NCBI GenBank assembly: GCA_946482325.1
Contig: CAMLRA010000081.1
Span: 1-17,252, forward strand
Direction of reading: 5' to 3'
DNA: 17,252 bases
DNA from: an uncultured Chromatiaceae bacterium
Lineage (GTDB): Bacteria > Pseudomonadota > Gammaproteobacteria > Enterobacterales > Alteromonadaceae
Within the stretch, counting starts at the first letter, position 1; every line of letters begins with the position of its first letter. The position numbers were made by a program, and so were the translations under genes. The notes under the pieces were generated by a model. That model had not been told where the DNA came from. It worked only from the letters and a program-made list of their open reading frames with translations, and did no database searches. Below, in pieces: positions 6,404 to 14,378 of this stretch.

Positions 6404-7567
6404 TTCATTTTGGAACCACAGTTGTAGCTTTGGCTCTGCCCGCACCAGAATCACATCCGTACAGCCGTTAAATCGGGCATAGGCCTGTAACGCTTTGGCA
6501 AACTGCAGAATAAACCGGCTTTTCTGAAGCCATTGCGGCATCAGCTGCAAGTGCTGCAACAACAACACCCCTTGGTCGCGCTGCGCTTTGACATCCATCA
6601 AACCGACATAGGTTGTGCCGTAAAATACCGGCAAATTGTAATAACCAAAACGGCGTTTGTCGGCCGGCACATAGACTTCCAGCTGATAGTCCGCACCAAA
6701 CCAATGCTGTAAACGCTGGCGCTGGATCAGCAGATTATCAAACGGATTCAACAAATAGACCTGAGTCGCCTTCACCGGCAACTGCCATTGTGCGGGATCG
6801 GCGTAGTAACTTTGCCCCTGATACTGAAAACTTTGCAACACACCGCTATGTGTCAGTTCCCGCAGCAGTGCTGTGATCGGCGCTTTCATTCCAGGCCGCA
6901 GATAACTGATTTGAGCGGCAGTGCCGGTTACGTGGCATTGCAAAAAACGCTCAATCAAATGCTGTGCATATTCACGCTCGTCCGGCACCCGGCAATCTAT
7001 GCCGGCCGGCAACACCCGTTCGGTCAGGTCCAACACCTTCTGGAAACGTTCACGGCGCACCACCATCAACTCGCCTTGCATAAAGAGCTGCTCTAAGGCT
7101 TTTTTTGCCGGTTGCCAGTCCCACCAGGGGCCGCTGGCTTCAGTCGTTTTGGCAAAATCTGCTGCTTTTAACGGTCCTTCGGCACGAATACGGGCCCGTA
7201 CTTCACGCATTTGCTGATGGTCCGGCGCAAACCAGTGTTTCTGGCCTTGTTGCAACTGCGCTTTGCGATACAGGCTGAAACGAAAATCCCGCATCGGTAA
7301 AAACGCTGCCGCATGCGACCAATATTCAAATATCTGCTTTTTTTCTAATAAATCATCCAACCACTGCGGCTGATAGTTTTTCACCCGGTTGAACAGCACA
7401 TGATGATGGGCACGCTCGACCACATTTATTGAATCTATCTGTACATAACCAAGCTGTTCAATGGCTTGCAACGTACCGCTGCGCCGGCTTTGCGGAATGC
7501 TCAGTTGCTGCTTCGCCAGCAGCAGCTGTAAAAATTCTGCTGATGAGAGTGGCAAAGTCGTCGTCAT
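6371..7567 (-). CDS. ycaQ: YcaQ/AlkX-type DNA glycosylase (winged-helix, HTH_42 family)
   Basis: A 398-residue protein of the winged-helix YcaQ/AlkZ family. E. coli YcaQ (AlkX) is a DNA glycosylase that unhooks interstrand crosslinks and removes alkylated purines. Counting from the chosen ATG, QID is at about 43-45 (GYVQIDSINVVERAHHHVL). It fits the Q-x-D catalytic motif of the AlkX branch rather than the Q-x-Q of AlkZ. EYWSHAAAFLPM and the C-terminal VYVPADKRRFGYYNLPV and GLMDVKA segments are also typical. The ATG at 7567 has AGGGG 5 nt upstream; a GTG one codon earlier (7570) is too close to that site. The gene starts 9 nt after the trmN6 stop, so the two probably form an operon. Precise substrate preference is inferred from the family, not shown. 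Confidence 0.85.
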   Translation of the reverse strand: MTTTLPLSSAEFLQLLLAKQQLSIPQSRRSGTLQAIEQLGYVQIDSINVVERAHHHVLFNRVKNYQPQWLDDLLEKKQIFEYWSHAAAFLPMRDFRFSLYRKAQLQQGQKHWFAPDHQQMREVRARIRAEGPLKAADFAKTTEASGPWWDWQPAKKALEQLFMQGELMVVRRERFQKVLDLTERVLPAGIDCRVPDEREYAQHLIERFLQCHVTGTAAQISYLRPGMKAPITALLRELTHSGVLQSFQYQGQSYYADPAQWQLPVKATQVYLLNPFDNLLIQRQRLQHWFGADYQLEVYVPADKRRFGYYNLPVFYGTTYVGLMDVKAQRDQGVLLLQHLQLMPQWLQKSRFILQFAKALQAYARFNGCTDVILVRAEPKLQLWFQNEISPLLQNEAG

Positions 7568-7576
7568 CACTTCCCC

Positions 7577-8305
7577 TTAAAAATTCAGATAAAAATCCGC
7601 CAGCAGCTGGCGATAGGCTGGACTGTAGAGCCCTTGTTCATCACGCACCAGCAACACCGGCAGCTGCTCGCAAACGACCGGCGCAAGCCCAAGCTCCAGC
7701 AACAGCCGCGCCGGGGTTTTATCCGGCTGACTTTGTACTGCCTGTGACCTGATTAAATGCCAGCCGCTGTCTTTCGCTAAAATCAGCAAACGCTCTGCTT
7801 CCTGTACCGGCAAAATCAGACTAAAACGGCCGGTGGGTGCAAGCAGTGCTGCAGCGGTCTGTAATAAACCAGCAAATGGCAGCTGATCATTATGCCGGGC
7901 CAGTTGTTTTTGCTGGTCTGGATTGGTCAGGGCGGCGGTGAAATATGGCGGATTTGACGTGATCTGTTGATAGCGGCGCTGTGCCAAGTGGTCAGCGCTG
8001 CCCGGATAGGTTAAAATATCGCGTTCGATAACCCGGATCCGGCTTGGCCATGGGCTGGCAAGCGCGTTCAGCCGGGCTTGCGCTGCGGCGGCACTGTCCA
8101 GCTCCACCGCATCGATAAGCTGCATTGACCCGGTACGCTGCGCCAGCATCAGACTCAGAATGCCGCTGCCGCAGCCAATATCGAGGCAATCGCCGCTGGC
8201 CGGCGCTGAAGTCCAGGCGCCCAGCAACAATGCATCTGTGCCGACTTTCATCGCGCAGTGCTGATGTGACACAAAAAACTGTTTACAACGAAAGCCTGCA
8301 GCCAT
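7577..8305 (-). CDS. trmN6: tRNA1(Val) (adenine(37)-N6)-methyltransferase
   Basis: The YfiC/TrmN6 enzyme methylates N6 of A37 next to the anticodon of tRNA1-Val using S-adenosylmethionine. The 242-residue product (E. coli YfiC is 245) has the N-terminal segment GFRCKQFFVSHQHCAMKVGTDALLLGAW typical of this family. The SAM-binding motif I is LDIGCGSG at 41-48, an acidic loop end is near ELD (68-70), and the N6-adenine catalytic motif NPPY is at 118-121. The ATG at 8305 has GGGG 4 nt upstream. It is divergent from srmB across 85 bp, the same arrangement as yfiC/srmB in E. coli, and is followed closely by the ycaQ glycosylase gene, which is not its neighbour there. Confidence 0.92.
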   Translation of the reverse strand: MAAGFRCKQFFVSHQHCAMKVGTDALLLGAWTSAPASGDCLDIGCGSGILSLMLAQRTGSMQLIDAVELDSAAAAQARLNALASPWPSRIRVIERDILTYPGSADHLAQRRYQQITSNPPYFTAALTNPDQQKQLARHNDQLPFAGLLQTAAALLAPTGRFSLILPVQEAERLLILAKDSGWHLIRSQAVQSQPDKTPARLLLELGLAPVVCEQLPVLLVRDEQGLYSPAYRQLLADFYLNF

Positions 8306-8390
8306 AACGCCCCGCGTAAAAGGTTGCAGTGTAACGGATGCTTCAGCTGTCAGTACAGCGTGGCGCCGCCTAAGTTAACCCAGAAGGTAT

Positions 8391-9653
8391 TTGACTGTGA
8401 CTGACCTGACGAGCCCGGATGAGATCCTCCGCTTTGCTGATTTTGATCTGGACCCTGCGCTGGCCCGCGCTTTGACTGAAGCTGGTTTTGAAAAGCCAAC
8501 CACCATTCAGCAACAGGCAATTCCGGTGGCCCTGGAAGGCCGTGACATCCTGGCCAGTGCGCCAACAGGTACCGGCAAAACTCTGGCGTTTTTACTGCCG
8601 GCGCTACAGTATCTGATTGATTTTCCAAGGCGTGACCCTGGTTTTGCCCGGGTGCTGATCATGACGCCGACCCGCGAGCTGGCGTTTCAGATTTTTGAAC
8701 AGCTGCAGCTGCTGACCAAACACAGTGATCTGAACTGTGGTGTGATCACCGGCGGTATCAACTACGGCAGTCACAAAGAAACCTTAGAAAAAAATAACGA
8801 CATCCTGGTCGCCACGCCGGGCCGGCTGATTGAATACATGAACGAAGAAAGCTTCCAGTGCGATGAAGTGGAAGTGCTCATTCTGGATGAAGCTGACCGC
8901 ATGCTGGATATGGGCTTTGTCGCCGAGATGGACCGAATCATCAGTGACGCCAGACGCCGTCGCCAGACCATGTTGTTCTCCGCCACACTCGAAGGCGTTG
9001 CCATTGAACGTTTTGCCAAACGCGCATTAAAAGAGCCGGTGACTGTCGAAGCCGAATCACCACGCCGGGAAAAAGCCAAGATCCAGCAGTGGATCCACCT
9101 GGCAGATGATGCTGACCACAAGTTCGCGCTGCTGACGCATTTATTGCAACAGCCGGAGATGACCAAAGTCATCGTCTTTATTAAAACCCGTGAGCGGCTG
9201 GCGAGTTTAGCTGGTCAGCTTGAATCGGCGGGCTTAAAGACCTGCTGGTTACAGGGTGAAATGCCACAGGACAAACGTTTATTGGCCGTGTCGCGTTTCA
9301 GCAAGGGCCTGGTGCGGATTTTACTGGCCACCGACGTCGCGGCGCGCGGCCTCGATATCGACGACATCAGCCATGTGATTAACTTTGATATGCCGCGCAC
9401 CGCCGACGTGTATGTGCACCGCATCGGCCGTACCGGCCGCGCCGGTAAAAAAGGTATCGCCATTTCACTGGTTGAGGCGCATGACATCGATATGGTCGGC
9501 AAAGTAGAACGCTACACCGAAACGCTGTTAAAACGCCGTGTGATTGAAGGTTTAAGACCAAAACACAAAGAAGCCCGGCCTTCGACCAAAGCGAAAAAGC
9601 CAAAAACAGCTGCGAAGAAAAAAGCGCTGAAAAAAGCTGCTAAAGCCAAATAA
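8391..9653 (+). CDS. srmB: ATP-dependent RNA helicase SrmB (DEAD box)
   Basis: SrmB unwinds rRNA structure early in 50S subunit assembly. The 420-residue protein has the full DEAD-box set: Q motif (FEKPTTIQ, 33-40), motif I APTGTGKT (57-64), Ia PTRELA (93-98), Ib TPGR (142-145), II DEAD (166-169), III SAT (197-199), V ATDVAARG (313-320) and VI HRIGRTGR (343-350). A Lys/Ala-rich basic tail after about residue 390 probably binds RNA. VEAHDIDMVGKVERY matches SrmB more closely than other DEAD proteins. The start is uncertain: TTG 8391 gives MTVTDL, echoing the MTVT start of E. coli SrmB, whereas GTG 8397 sits 9 nt after the AAGG site and has the better spacing. Neither is ATG. It is divergent from trmN6 as in E. 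coli. Confidence 0.93.
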   Translation: MTVTDLTSPDEILRFADFDLDPALARALTEAGFEKPTTIQQQAIPVALEGRDILASAPTGTGKTLAFLLPALQYLIDFPRRDPGFARVLIMTPTRELAFQIFEQLQLLTKHSDLNCGVITGGINYGSHKETLEKNNDILVATPGRLIEYMNEESFQCDEVEVLILDEADRMLDMGFVAEMDRIISDARRRRQTMLFSATLEGVAIERFAKRALKEPVTVEAESPRREKAKIQQWIHLADDADHKFALLTHLLQQPEMTKVIVFIKTRERLASLAGQLESAGLKTCWLQGEMPQDKRLLAVSRFSKGLVRILLATDVAARGLDIDDISHVINFDMPRTADVYVHRIGRTGRAGKKGIAISLVEAHDIDMVGKVERYTETLLKRRVIEGLRPKHKEARPSTKAKKPKTAAKKKALKKAAKAK

Positions 9654-9670
9654 GCACAAAGCCTGGACCG

Positions 9671-9701
9671 AAAAAAACCGCGAACTGCTCGCGGTTTTTT
9701 T
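9671..9701. terminator. Bidirectional intrinsic terminator between srmB and the DUF5916 gene
   Basis: CCGCGA (9678-9683) and TCGCGG (9689-9694) form a perfect stem with a 5-nt loop. It is preceded by seven A and followed by seven T, so the A/T arms extend the stem and supply a U-run in both directions. It sits 17 nt after the srmB stop and 28 nt from the stop of the convergent gene. Confidence 0.92.
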
Positions 9702-9728
9702 ATTTGTAGTGGGGATTGAAATTCCGGC

Positions 9729-12002
9729 CTACAGCATCCAGGCGTAACTGAATTTCAGGAACACCGAGCGATCATCACGGGTAAGCTGCTGGATCTCATC
9801 GTCGCTGTACGCATGGTCGCTATAACCGGCGAAAAACAGCGTCTGCGGATTTAGCTTGTAGCTGTAGAGCAGCTGCATGCCTAAATCCTCTGACTGTTCA
9901 GTAACAGGGCCAAGATTATTTGCCGGGTTCTGTCGGATATCCGAATAAATCAGTGCCAGCCGGACAAAACTGCGTACCGAAAACTGATAACTGAGGCGTA
10001 AATCCGTCAGATTGGCCGTAAACACCTCGGCATCATCTGCATCCAGTGTGCGGTAAGTATGACGCAGTGCCACCTGCGCATGCATATTGGCGTTCCAGCG
10101 GATCTCCGGCGCGATTTCCAGACCATCGCCTAAGCGGTTGTTCCGAAAATCCAGTTTGTCGCCAAATTCAGATTCCACTTCGATGTAAACACCAGACCAG
10201 GGCTGCACCAGCGCATAGGTGCCAATGGTGTGCTCGGTAAAGAGTTGGCTATTGGCATCAACCACGAGCCGGCTGCCATCCAGCCGGCTGCCGACCCGGT
10301 CGCGCTCAGTCAGCATCAGCGACAGCTCAGACTGCAGCGGGCCATGCACAATCAGCTCGGCTTCGGCTTCTTTTTCCAGCAGTTCACCAGCCTGACTGTG
10401 ACTGATATCCCAGTCACCGCGCAGCTCGATGTTGTTCCACCAATTCGTTTCTGAAAACCACTGATATCCTGCACCGTGCACATATTTATTCCAATCGGTC
10501 TGCGGCATATAGCCCATATCGGCACGGAAATCTTCGCTGTAACCGAGATAGCGGCTGTACCAGGTAAAACTACGGCTTTCGTGTTCATACGCCAGATACT
10601 GGCCAACACCAGACAAATCCTCACCGAGGCGCAGTTTTGCTTCGCCATCAAACTGCGCCGCTAACTGCTGGGGGTAAGCACTGTCGCTGTGCAGCAACTG
10701 CGCGACCACTTTGTCCTGCGCCGTCGCCTGATATTTCAAATCAAGGCCATGCACATAGTTGTGATAATCGTCGCTGCTGCGCAGCGTACTGATCCAGCCG
10801 AGCGACAGTTTTGGGTTCAGGTCATAGCGATAACGTAATACGGCGTTGTCACTTTTTGCATTGATATAACCCAAATCCGAACTGATATTGCCGGGAATAA
10901 TAAAAGTCGTGTCTTTGTCATTGGCGGCAAACACAGCAAAAGACTGCTGATCAACCCGGCCAGTCAGTTTCAGACCGGCATCCGGTGATGACACATTGCG
11001 GGTGTACACCAAATCCAGCGGCGAGCTGAAATAGTCGGCATTATCAAGGAAAAACGGCCGTTTTTCGTCGAAAAACAGCGCAAAAGTATCATTCATTGAT
11101 ACTTGCGCTTCGTCGGCTTCAATCTGGGAAAAATCCGGATTTAACGTGGCGTTCAGGCTGATATCCGGTGTAATCCCCCATTTTACATCGAGGCTCGGTT
11201 CGATATTACGGTCGCTTTGCCAGTCGCTGTTGCCCTGTGGCGTCACATCCCGTTGCTGCTCGACGCCCATGACCAAAGACGGCACTAAAGTGAAGTGATT
11301 GCCCTGCCGTGCACCGCGGAACCCTTCCACCGTTTGCATCTGACAGATCCAGCATGGGTCTTCACGTTCGATTTTATTGGTTGATAAACGATGACGCACA
11401 TCACGCGGATAAAACCGCAGTAATTCCAGCTTCCAGCGTTGCAGGTCGAGCCGGTCGTTAAAATTTAATAAGCGCAGTGGAATAGCGACTTCAATCTGGT
11501 ACCCGGTGGCGGTGATTTTACCGGCGCTTTGCCAGATGCCATCCCAGGCGTCACTTTCAGTTTTGGTGATCTCATTTTCAATAGCATCACCCTGCACACC
11601 CAGAGCGTTGACGAAAAACTGATAAGCCAGCTTGCTGTCGTGATAAGTGTCGAGTTTGATACCGATGCTGTCGTCATCCCACATTTTATCGCGGTCACGA
11701 AAATAAGCGCGGATTTGGCTTGGGTCCGGATCTTCGGCCACAAAACTGATATAAAAAAACTCGCCATCCTCCATCACCCGCGCCATGGTCTTCACCGGTG
11801 CCGGCGTGTTTTCCGCCGGCCAGGTGTTATACAGGATTGGCATTTCGCGGGCCTGTTGCCACTGTGGCTCATTGAGCTCAGCATCCACAACGATGGCCGG
11901 GGTAACACGCGGGATAGACAACGGCTCAGCAGCCAGCACTTCAGCCGAAGCGCTACCGAGCAGCAGCAAACAATATAATAACGGGGATTTTAAAACAGAC
12001 AT
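9729..12002 (-). CDS. CBM9-like/DUF5916 outer-membrane protein
   Basis: A 757-residue secreted protein of unknown role. A signal peptide (MSVLKSPLLYCLLLLGSASA, cleavage near 20-25) is followed by a family 9 carbohydrate-binding-like beta domain (about 28-230) with the conserved features DAELNEPQW, DDDSIGIKLDTY and GYQIEVAIPL. From about 235 to the end is a DUF5916 region, probably a beta-barrel: NPDFSQIEADEAQVS, then FALFFDEKRPFFLD at 308-320, then many alternating aromatic strands. A CWIC pair at 217-220 closes the first domain. The C-terminus SYAWML lacks the usual terminal Phe of barrels. A GGA lies 6 nt before the ATG. The protein may bind glycans or peptidoglycan or act in outer-membrane transport; no function is established. 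It has its own likely promoter and faces the srmB terminator. Confidence 0.85.
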   Translation of the reverse strand: MSVLKSPLLYCLLLLGSASAEVLAAEPLSIPRVTPAIVVDAELNEPQWQQAREMPILYNTWPAENTPAPVKTMARVMEDGEFFYISFVAEDPDPSQIRAYFRDRDKMWDDDSIGIKLDTYHDSKLAYQFFVNALGVQGDAIENEITKTESDAWDGIWQSAGKITATGYQIEVAIPLRLLNFNDRLDLQRWKLELLRFYPRDVRHRLSTNKIEREDPCWICQMQTVEGFRGARQGNHFTLVPSLVMGVEQQRDVTPQGNSDWQSDRNIEPSLDVKWGITPDISLNATLNPDFSQIEADEAQVSMNDTFALFFDEKRPFFLDNADYFSSPLDLVYTRNVSSPDAGLKLTGRVDQQSFAVFAANDKDTTFIIPGNISSDLGYINAKSDNAVLRYRYDLNPKLSLGWISTLRSSDDYHNYVHGLDLKYQATAQDKVVAQLLHSDSAYPQQLAAQFDGEAKLRLGEDLSGVGQYLAYEHESRSFTWYSRYLGYSEDFRADMGYMPQTDWNKYVHGAGYQWFSETNWWNNIELRGDWDISHSQAGELLEKEAEAELIVHGPLQSELSLMLTERDRVGSRLDGSRLVVDANSQLFTEHTIGTYALVQPWSGVYIEVESEFGDKLDFRNNRLGDGLEIAPEIRWNANMHAQVALRHTYRTLDADDAEVFTANLTDLRLSYQFSVRSFVRLALIYSDIRQNPANNLGPVTEQSEDLGMQLLYSYKLNPQTLFFAGYSDHAYSDDEIQQLTRDDRSVFLKFSYAWML

Positions 12003-12031
12003 GCAGCATCCATGAACGAGGCAATCGGGAG

Positions 12032-12050
12032 TTCGGCGCGAGGCGCCGAA
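12032..12050 (-). other. Perfect hairpin in the 5' leader of the DUF5916 gene
   Basis: TTCGGCGC-GAG-GCGCCGAA: an 8-bp perfect stem with a 3-nt loop, close to the predicted 5' end of the leftward transcript and about 30 nt before its ATG. On that strand the T-run lies before the stem, so it is not a terminator for gsk read-through. A 5'-terminal stem of this kind may stabilise the mRNA. Confidence 0.5.
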
Positions 12051-12060
12051 AAATCAGCCA

Positions 12061-12088
12061 AGTATAAAGATGCCGGCCGGCCTGTACA
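12061..12088 (-). promoter_or_regulatory. Candidate promoter for the DUF5916 gene
   Basis: On the minus strand TGTACA (12088-12083) and TATACT (12066-12061) are separated by 16 bp, giving a start near 12054. The -35 matches consensus at four of six positions and the -10 at five of six. Position in the gsk-DUF5916 gap fits, but the call is motif-only. Confidence 0.4.
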
Positions 12089-12103
12089 GAACCATGCGGT
12101 CAA

Positions 12104-12138
12104 CACAGGGCAAGGTGCGTTTAGCAGCCTTGCCTGTG
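12104..12138 (-). other. Stable hairpin downstream of gsk
   Basis: CACAGGGCAAGG (12104-12115) and CCTTGCCTGTG (12128-12138) pair over 11 bp with one bulged base and a 12-nt loop. In the gsk transcript it starts about 20 nt after the stop codon. A T-rich stretch precedes it rather than following it, so it is not a canonical intrinsic terminator. It may protect the gsk 3' end or assist factor-dependent termination. Confidence 0.45.
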
Positions 12139-12159
12139 GCGAAAAGAAAAACAGGAAAC

Positions 12160-13458
12160 TCAGCGTTCCCAGTAAGCCTCTTCCAGACTGTCTTCTTTTT
12201 CCGGCAAACCGCGGGATAAGCGTGGCGCGCTTTGATTCAGAATGGCGTAGCTGACACGGTTGGCATATTTGCAGATCTGTGCAAAAGACGAATATGCCAG
12301 ACAATTTTGTTCATGTTTACTCGACAACGGCAGCGCATGGCGGTGGAAGTGATTGGCGGCGATGTCATGCAAAATCGCAGCTAATGCGCCATCGCCGGCA
12401 CCATTGGTATTTTTGATCCGCTCCGGGCCACCTAAATAGGGGTCGATATGCGAATAGACTTTCAGCGGCTCGGCACAGTGTTTTTTCTGCATCGGCCGGC
12501 TGAATTCAAATTCGTTGTAATCCGGCAAAGCACCGGATTTAATCGGGTTGGTGGTTTCGCGTTTGACGCTGGCGTCGGTATAACCACAAAGGTACAAGCC
12601 TTCCGGACCGGCCGTGACCAGCACCATATCGGTCAGCTCCAGCGCCGCTTCGGCCGCGAGCAGCGGGTCGGTAATACCAGTCAGCGCCGCAGCTTCTAAT
12701 TCATTCATCGCCAGCATGTCGACATAGTCGGTGACGGTTTGCAGAATGAGTTCGCGGTGTTCTTCCACCAGATGTTTAGTCCCCAGGCTCATCACCACCG
12801 GCACGCCGTGGCGCTTGGCCAGCTCCAGGGTGCGCAGCATCGCTTGTTGAATGGGTTGGCCGCTGGCGCGCAGCGGGTAAGCACTCAGCACCAGCGCTGC
12901 GGCTTTGGCGATAATATCTTCCGGAATAGCATCAGCATTCAGTTCATCCATCGCGCCCGGGTCAATGACAAAAGTGCGCTCGCCATCCGGTGTGATCATC
13001 GTAATGCCACGACCGATATCACCGGCAACCCCCTGCAGATGATTCATGTCGACTTTGCTGCTGGTATGACACAGATAATGATAAGCCGGCGAACCTAAAG
13101 CGATATTGGCCGACATCACGCCAAGCAGCACCGATTTGTCGTCAGCCAGCACTGAATAGTTGTGGATGGTATTGCCGATAGTGCCGCCGGCGAAGTGATC
13201 AGAAATCGCCGCGCTTTGCACCAGTTCCTGATAAATCTGGTCGGCTTTGCCGTGTTCGACCAGATTCGATAAACCTTTCCCTATGCCGTATTTTTGCAGG
13301 AATTCGTCGCTGACATTGGCCACCACATCAACAATGGTCTGATCCAGACCGACCACATAAGTATCGAGTTCGGGCCTGACCTCAAAACTCGGTAACTGTG
13401 GTTTTGGTGAAGACACCGGGAAATAATGCTTCAGTTTACGGCGGCCGGGAAATTTCAT
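12160..13458 (-). CDS. gsk: Inosine-guanosine kinase
   Basis: Gsk phosphorylates inosine and guanosine to IMP and GMP with ATP in purine salvage. The 432-residue product (E. coli Gsk is 434) begins MKFPGRRKLKHYFPV and ends RGLPEKEDSLEEAYWER, both close to the E. coli termini. It has the PfkB (ribokinase) fold: FAGGTIGNTIHNYSVL at 89-104 is the substrate-binding segment, and NTNGAGDGALAA (350-361) holds the anion hole and the catalytic base, Asp356. The long insert before that motif (KHCAEPLKVYSHIDPYLGGPE) is particular to Gsk and distinguishes it from other PfkB kinases. The ATG at 13458 has only a weak GAG-type site upstream. It is transcribed alone from its own extended -10 promoter. Confidence 0.95.
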   Translation of the reverse strand: MKFPGRRKLKHYFPVSSPKPQLPSFEVRPELDTYVVGLDQTIVDVVANVSDEFLQKYGIGKGLSNLVEHGKADQIYQELVQSAAISDHFAGGTIGNTIHNYSVLADDKSVLLGVMSANIALGSPAYHYLCHTSSKVDMNHLQGVAGDIGRGITMITPDGERTFVIDPGAMDELNADAIPEDIIAKAAALVLSAYPLRASGQPIQQAMLRTLELAKRHGVPVVMSLGTKHLVEEHRELILQTVTDYVDMLAMNELEAAALTGITDPLLAAEAALELTDMVLVTAGPEGLYLCGYTDASVKRETTNPIKSGALPDYNEFEFSRPMQKKHCAEPLKVYSHIDPYLGGPERIKNTNGAGDGALAAILHDIAANHFHRHALPLSSKHEQNCLAYSSFAQICKYANRVSYAILNQSAPRLSRGLPEKEDSLEEAYWER

Positions 13459-13475
13459 AACGGATTCTCAGAGAA

Positions 13476-13505
13476 GGTCAGTCCAGTATTTTAGCAAAAC
13501 TGACC
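13476..13505 (-). promoter_or_regulatory. gsk promoter with overlapping inverted repeat
   Basis: On the minus strand TGCTAAAAT (13496-13488) is an extended -10, predicting a start near 13481 and a leader of about 23 nt before the gsk ATG. It is embedded in a perfect inverted repeat, GGTCAGT (13476-13482) and ACTGACC (13499-13505), spaced by 16 bp. A repressor bound there would cover the -10 and the start point. It does not match the PurR operator consensus that I know. Confidence 0.45.
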
Positions 13506-13531
13506 GGTGGCGGACTAGGATAAAAATAAGC

Positions 13532-14314
13532 TCAGCTGGCCGCGGCTTCGTCGCGTAAAAACGTCAGTTCATGCGCTTTGGACAGCTCCGGACTAAAACG
13601 ATAACCCGCCACGTCGAAATTTCGCAGGCCTTCAACCGAATCCACTTGTTGTTCAATGACATACCGCGCCATCAGGCCACGGGCCTTTTTGGCAAAAAAG
13701 CTGATGATTTTATACTGACCATTTTTCTGATCTTTGAACTGGACGTTGATCAAAGGCTTCGCCAGCTGTTTTGGCTTCACCGCTTTAAAATATTCCTGCG
13801 ACGCCAGATTCAGTAAAAATGGTGCTTTTAGTTGTTCAAGTTGTTGGTTCAGACTGTCTGTGATTTGACTGCCCCAGAACTGGTACAAGTCTTTACCGCG
13901 TGGATTCATCAGACTGGTGCCCATTTCCAGCCGGTACGGCTGCATTAGGTCCAGGGGCCGCAGCACGCCATACAGACCACTTAAAATGCGCAGATGCTGT
14001 TGTGCATACGCCAGTTCTGACTCCGACAGGCTTTGCGCCTGCAAGCCTTGATACACATCGCCATTAAAAGCAAACAAAGCGGCTTTGGCATTGTCTGGAG
14101 TAAACGGCAGGCTCCAGCTGGCAAATCGGGCGGCATTGAGGCCAGCCAGCTTGTCGCTGATATGCATCAGCTGACTCAGATCGGCCGGCGTCAGTTCACG
14201 GCACACGGCGTTTAATTCAGCCGCCTGTGGCAGGAAATCGGGCTGCGTCAGAGGCAATTGGCGGGATAACGGCGAAAAATCCAGATCTTTTGCCGGAGAA
14301 ATAACCATCAACAT
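13532..14314 (-). CDS. yaaA: Peroxide stress protein YaaA (UPF0246/DUF328)
   Basis: YaaA lowers intracellular free iron and limits Fenton damage during hydrogen peroxide stress; in E. coli it belongs to the OxyR regulon, and it binds DNA in a fold of its own. The 260-residue protein (E. coli 258) has the family hallmarks: [13 protein letters not shown] at the start, [42 protein letters not shown] then [19 protein letters not shown], and near the end [17 protein letters not shown]. The chosen ATG (14314) has AGGA 10 nt upstream; an ATG two codons later is possible, but the longer start aligns with MLILISPAK of E. coli. It follows the REC-TPR gene by 49 bp but has its own promoter inside the end of that gene. 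No clear OxyR site was recognised. Confidence 0.95.
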   Translation of the reverse strand: MLMVISPAKDLDFSPLSRQLPLTQPDFLPQAAELNAVCRELTPADLSQLMHISDKLAGLNAARFASWSLPFTPDNAKAALFAFNGDVYQGLQAQSLSESELAYAQQHLRILSGLYGVLRPLDLMQPYRLEMGTSLMNPRGKDLYQFWGSQITDSLNQQLEQLKAPFLLNLASQEYFKAVKPKQLAKPLINVQFKDQKNGQYKIISFFAKKARGLMARYVIEQQVDSVEGLRNFDVAGYRFSPELSKAHELTFLRDEAAAS

Positions 14315-14349
14315 CGAAGCATATTCCTGAAGGTAAAACAGCGGCCGCG

Positions 14350-14378
14350 ACTATAAGCTGCACTCAGGCCAGTTGCAA
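14350..14378 (-). promoter_or_regulatory. Sigma70 promoter for yaaA
   Basis: On the minus strand TTGCAA (14378-14373) and TATAGT (14355-14350) are exactly 17 bp apart. The start would be near 14343, about 28 nt before the yaaA ATG. The -35 lies inside the last codons of the response-regulator gene, so yaaA can be expressed independently of it. Confidence 0.65.

Noticed and set aside
12032..12050. Hairpin first considered as the terminator of gsk.
   Set aside because: On the gsk strand the T-run comes before the stem, not after it, and it lies beyond a candidate promoter for the next gene. It fits better as part of the downstream leader.
12012..12254. An 80-codon plus-strand frame across the gsk-DUF5916 gap.
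   Set aside because: It runs through two hairpins and antisense to the 3' end of gsk, has no ribosome site and resembles no known protein.
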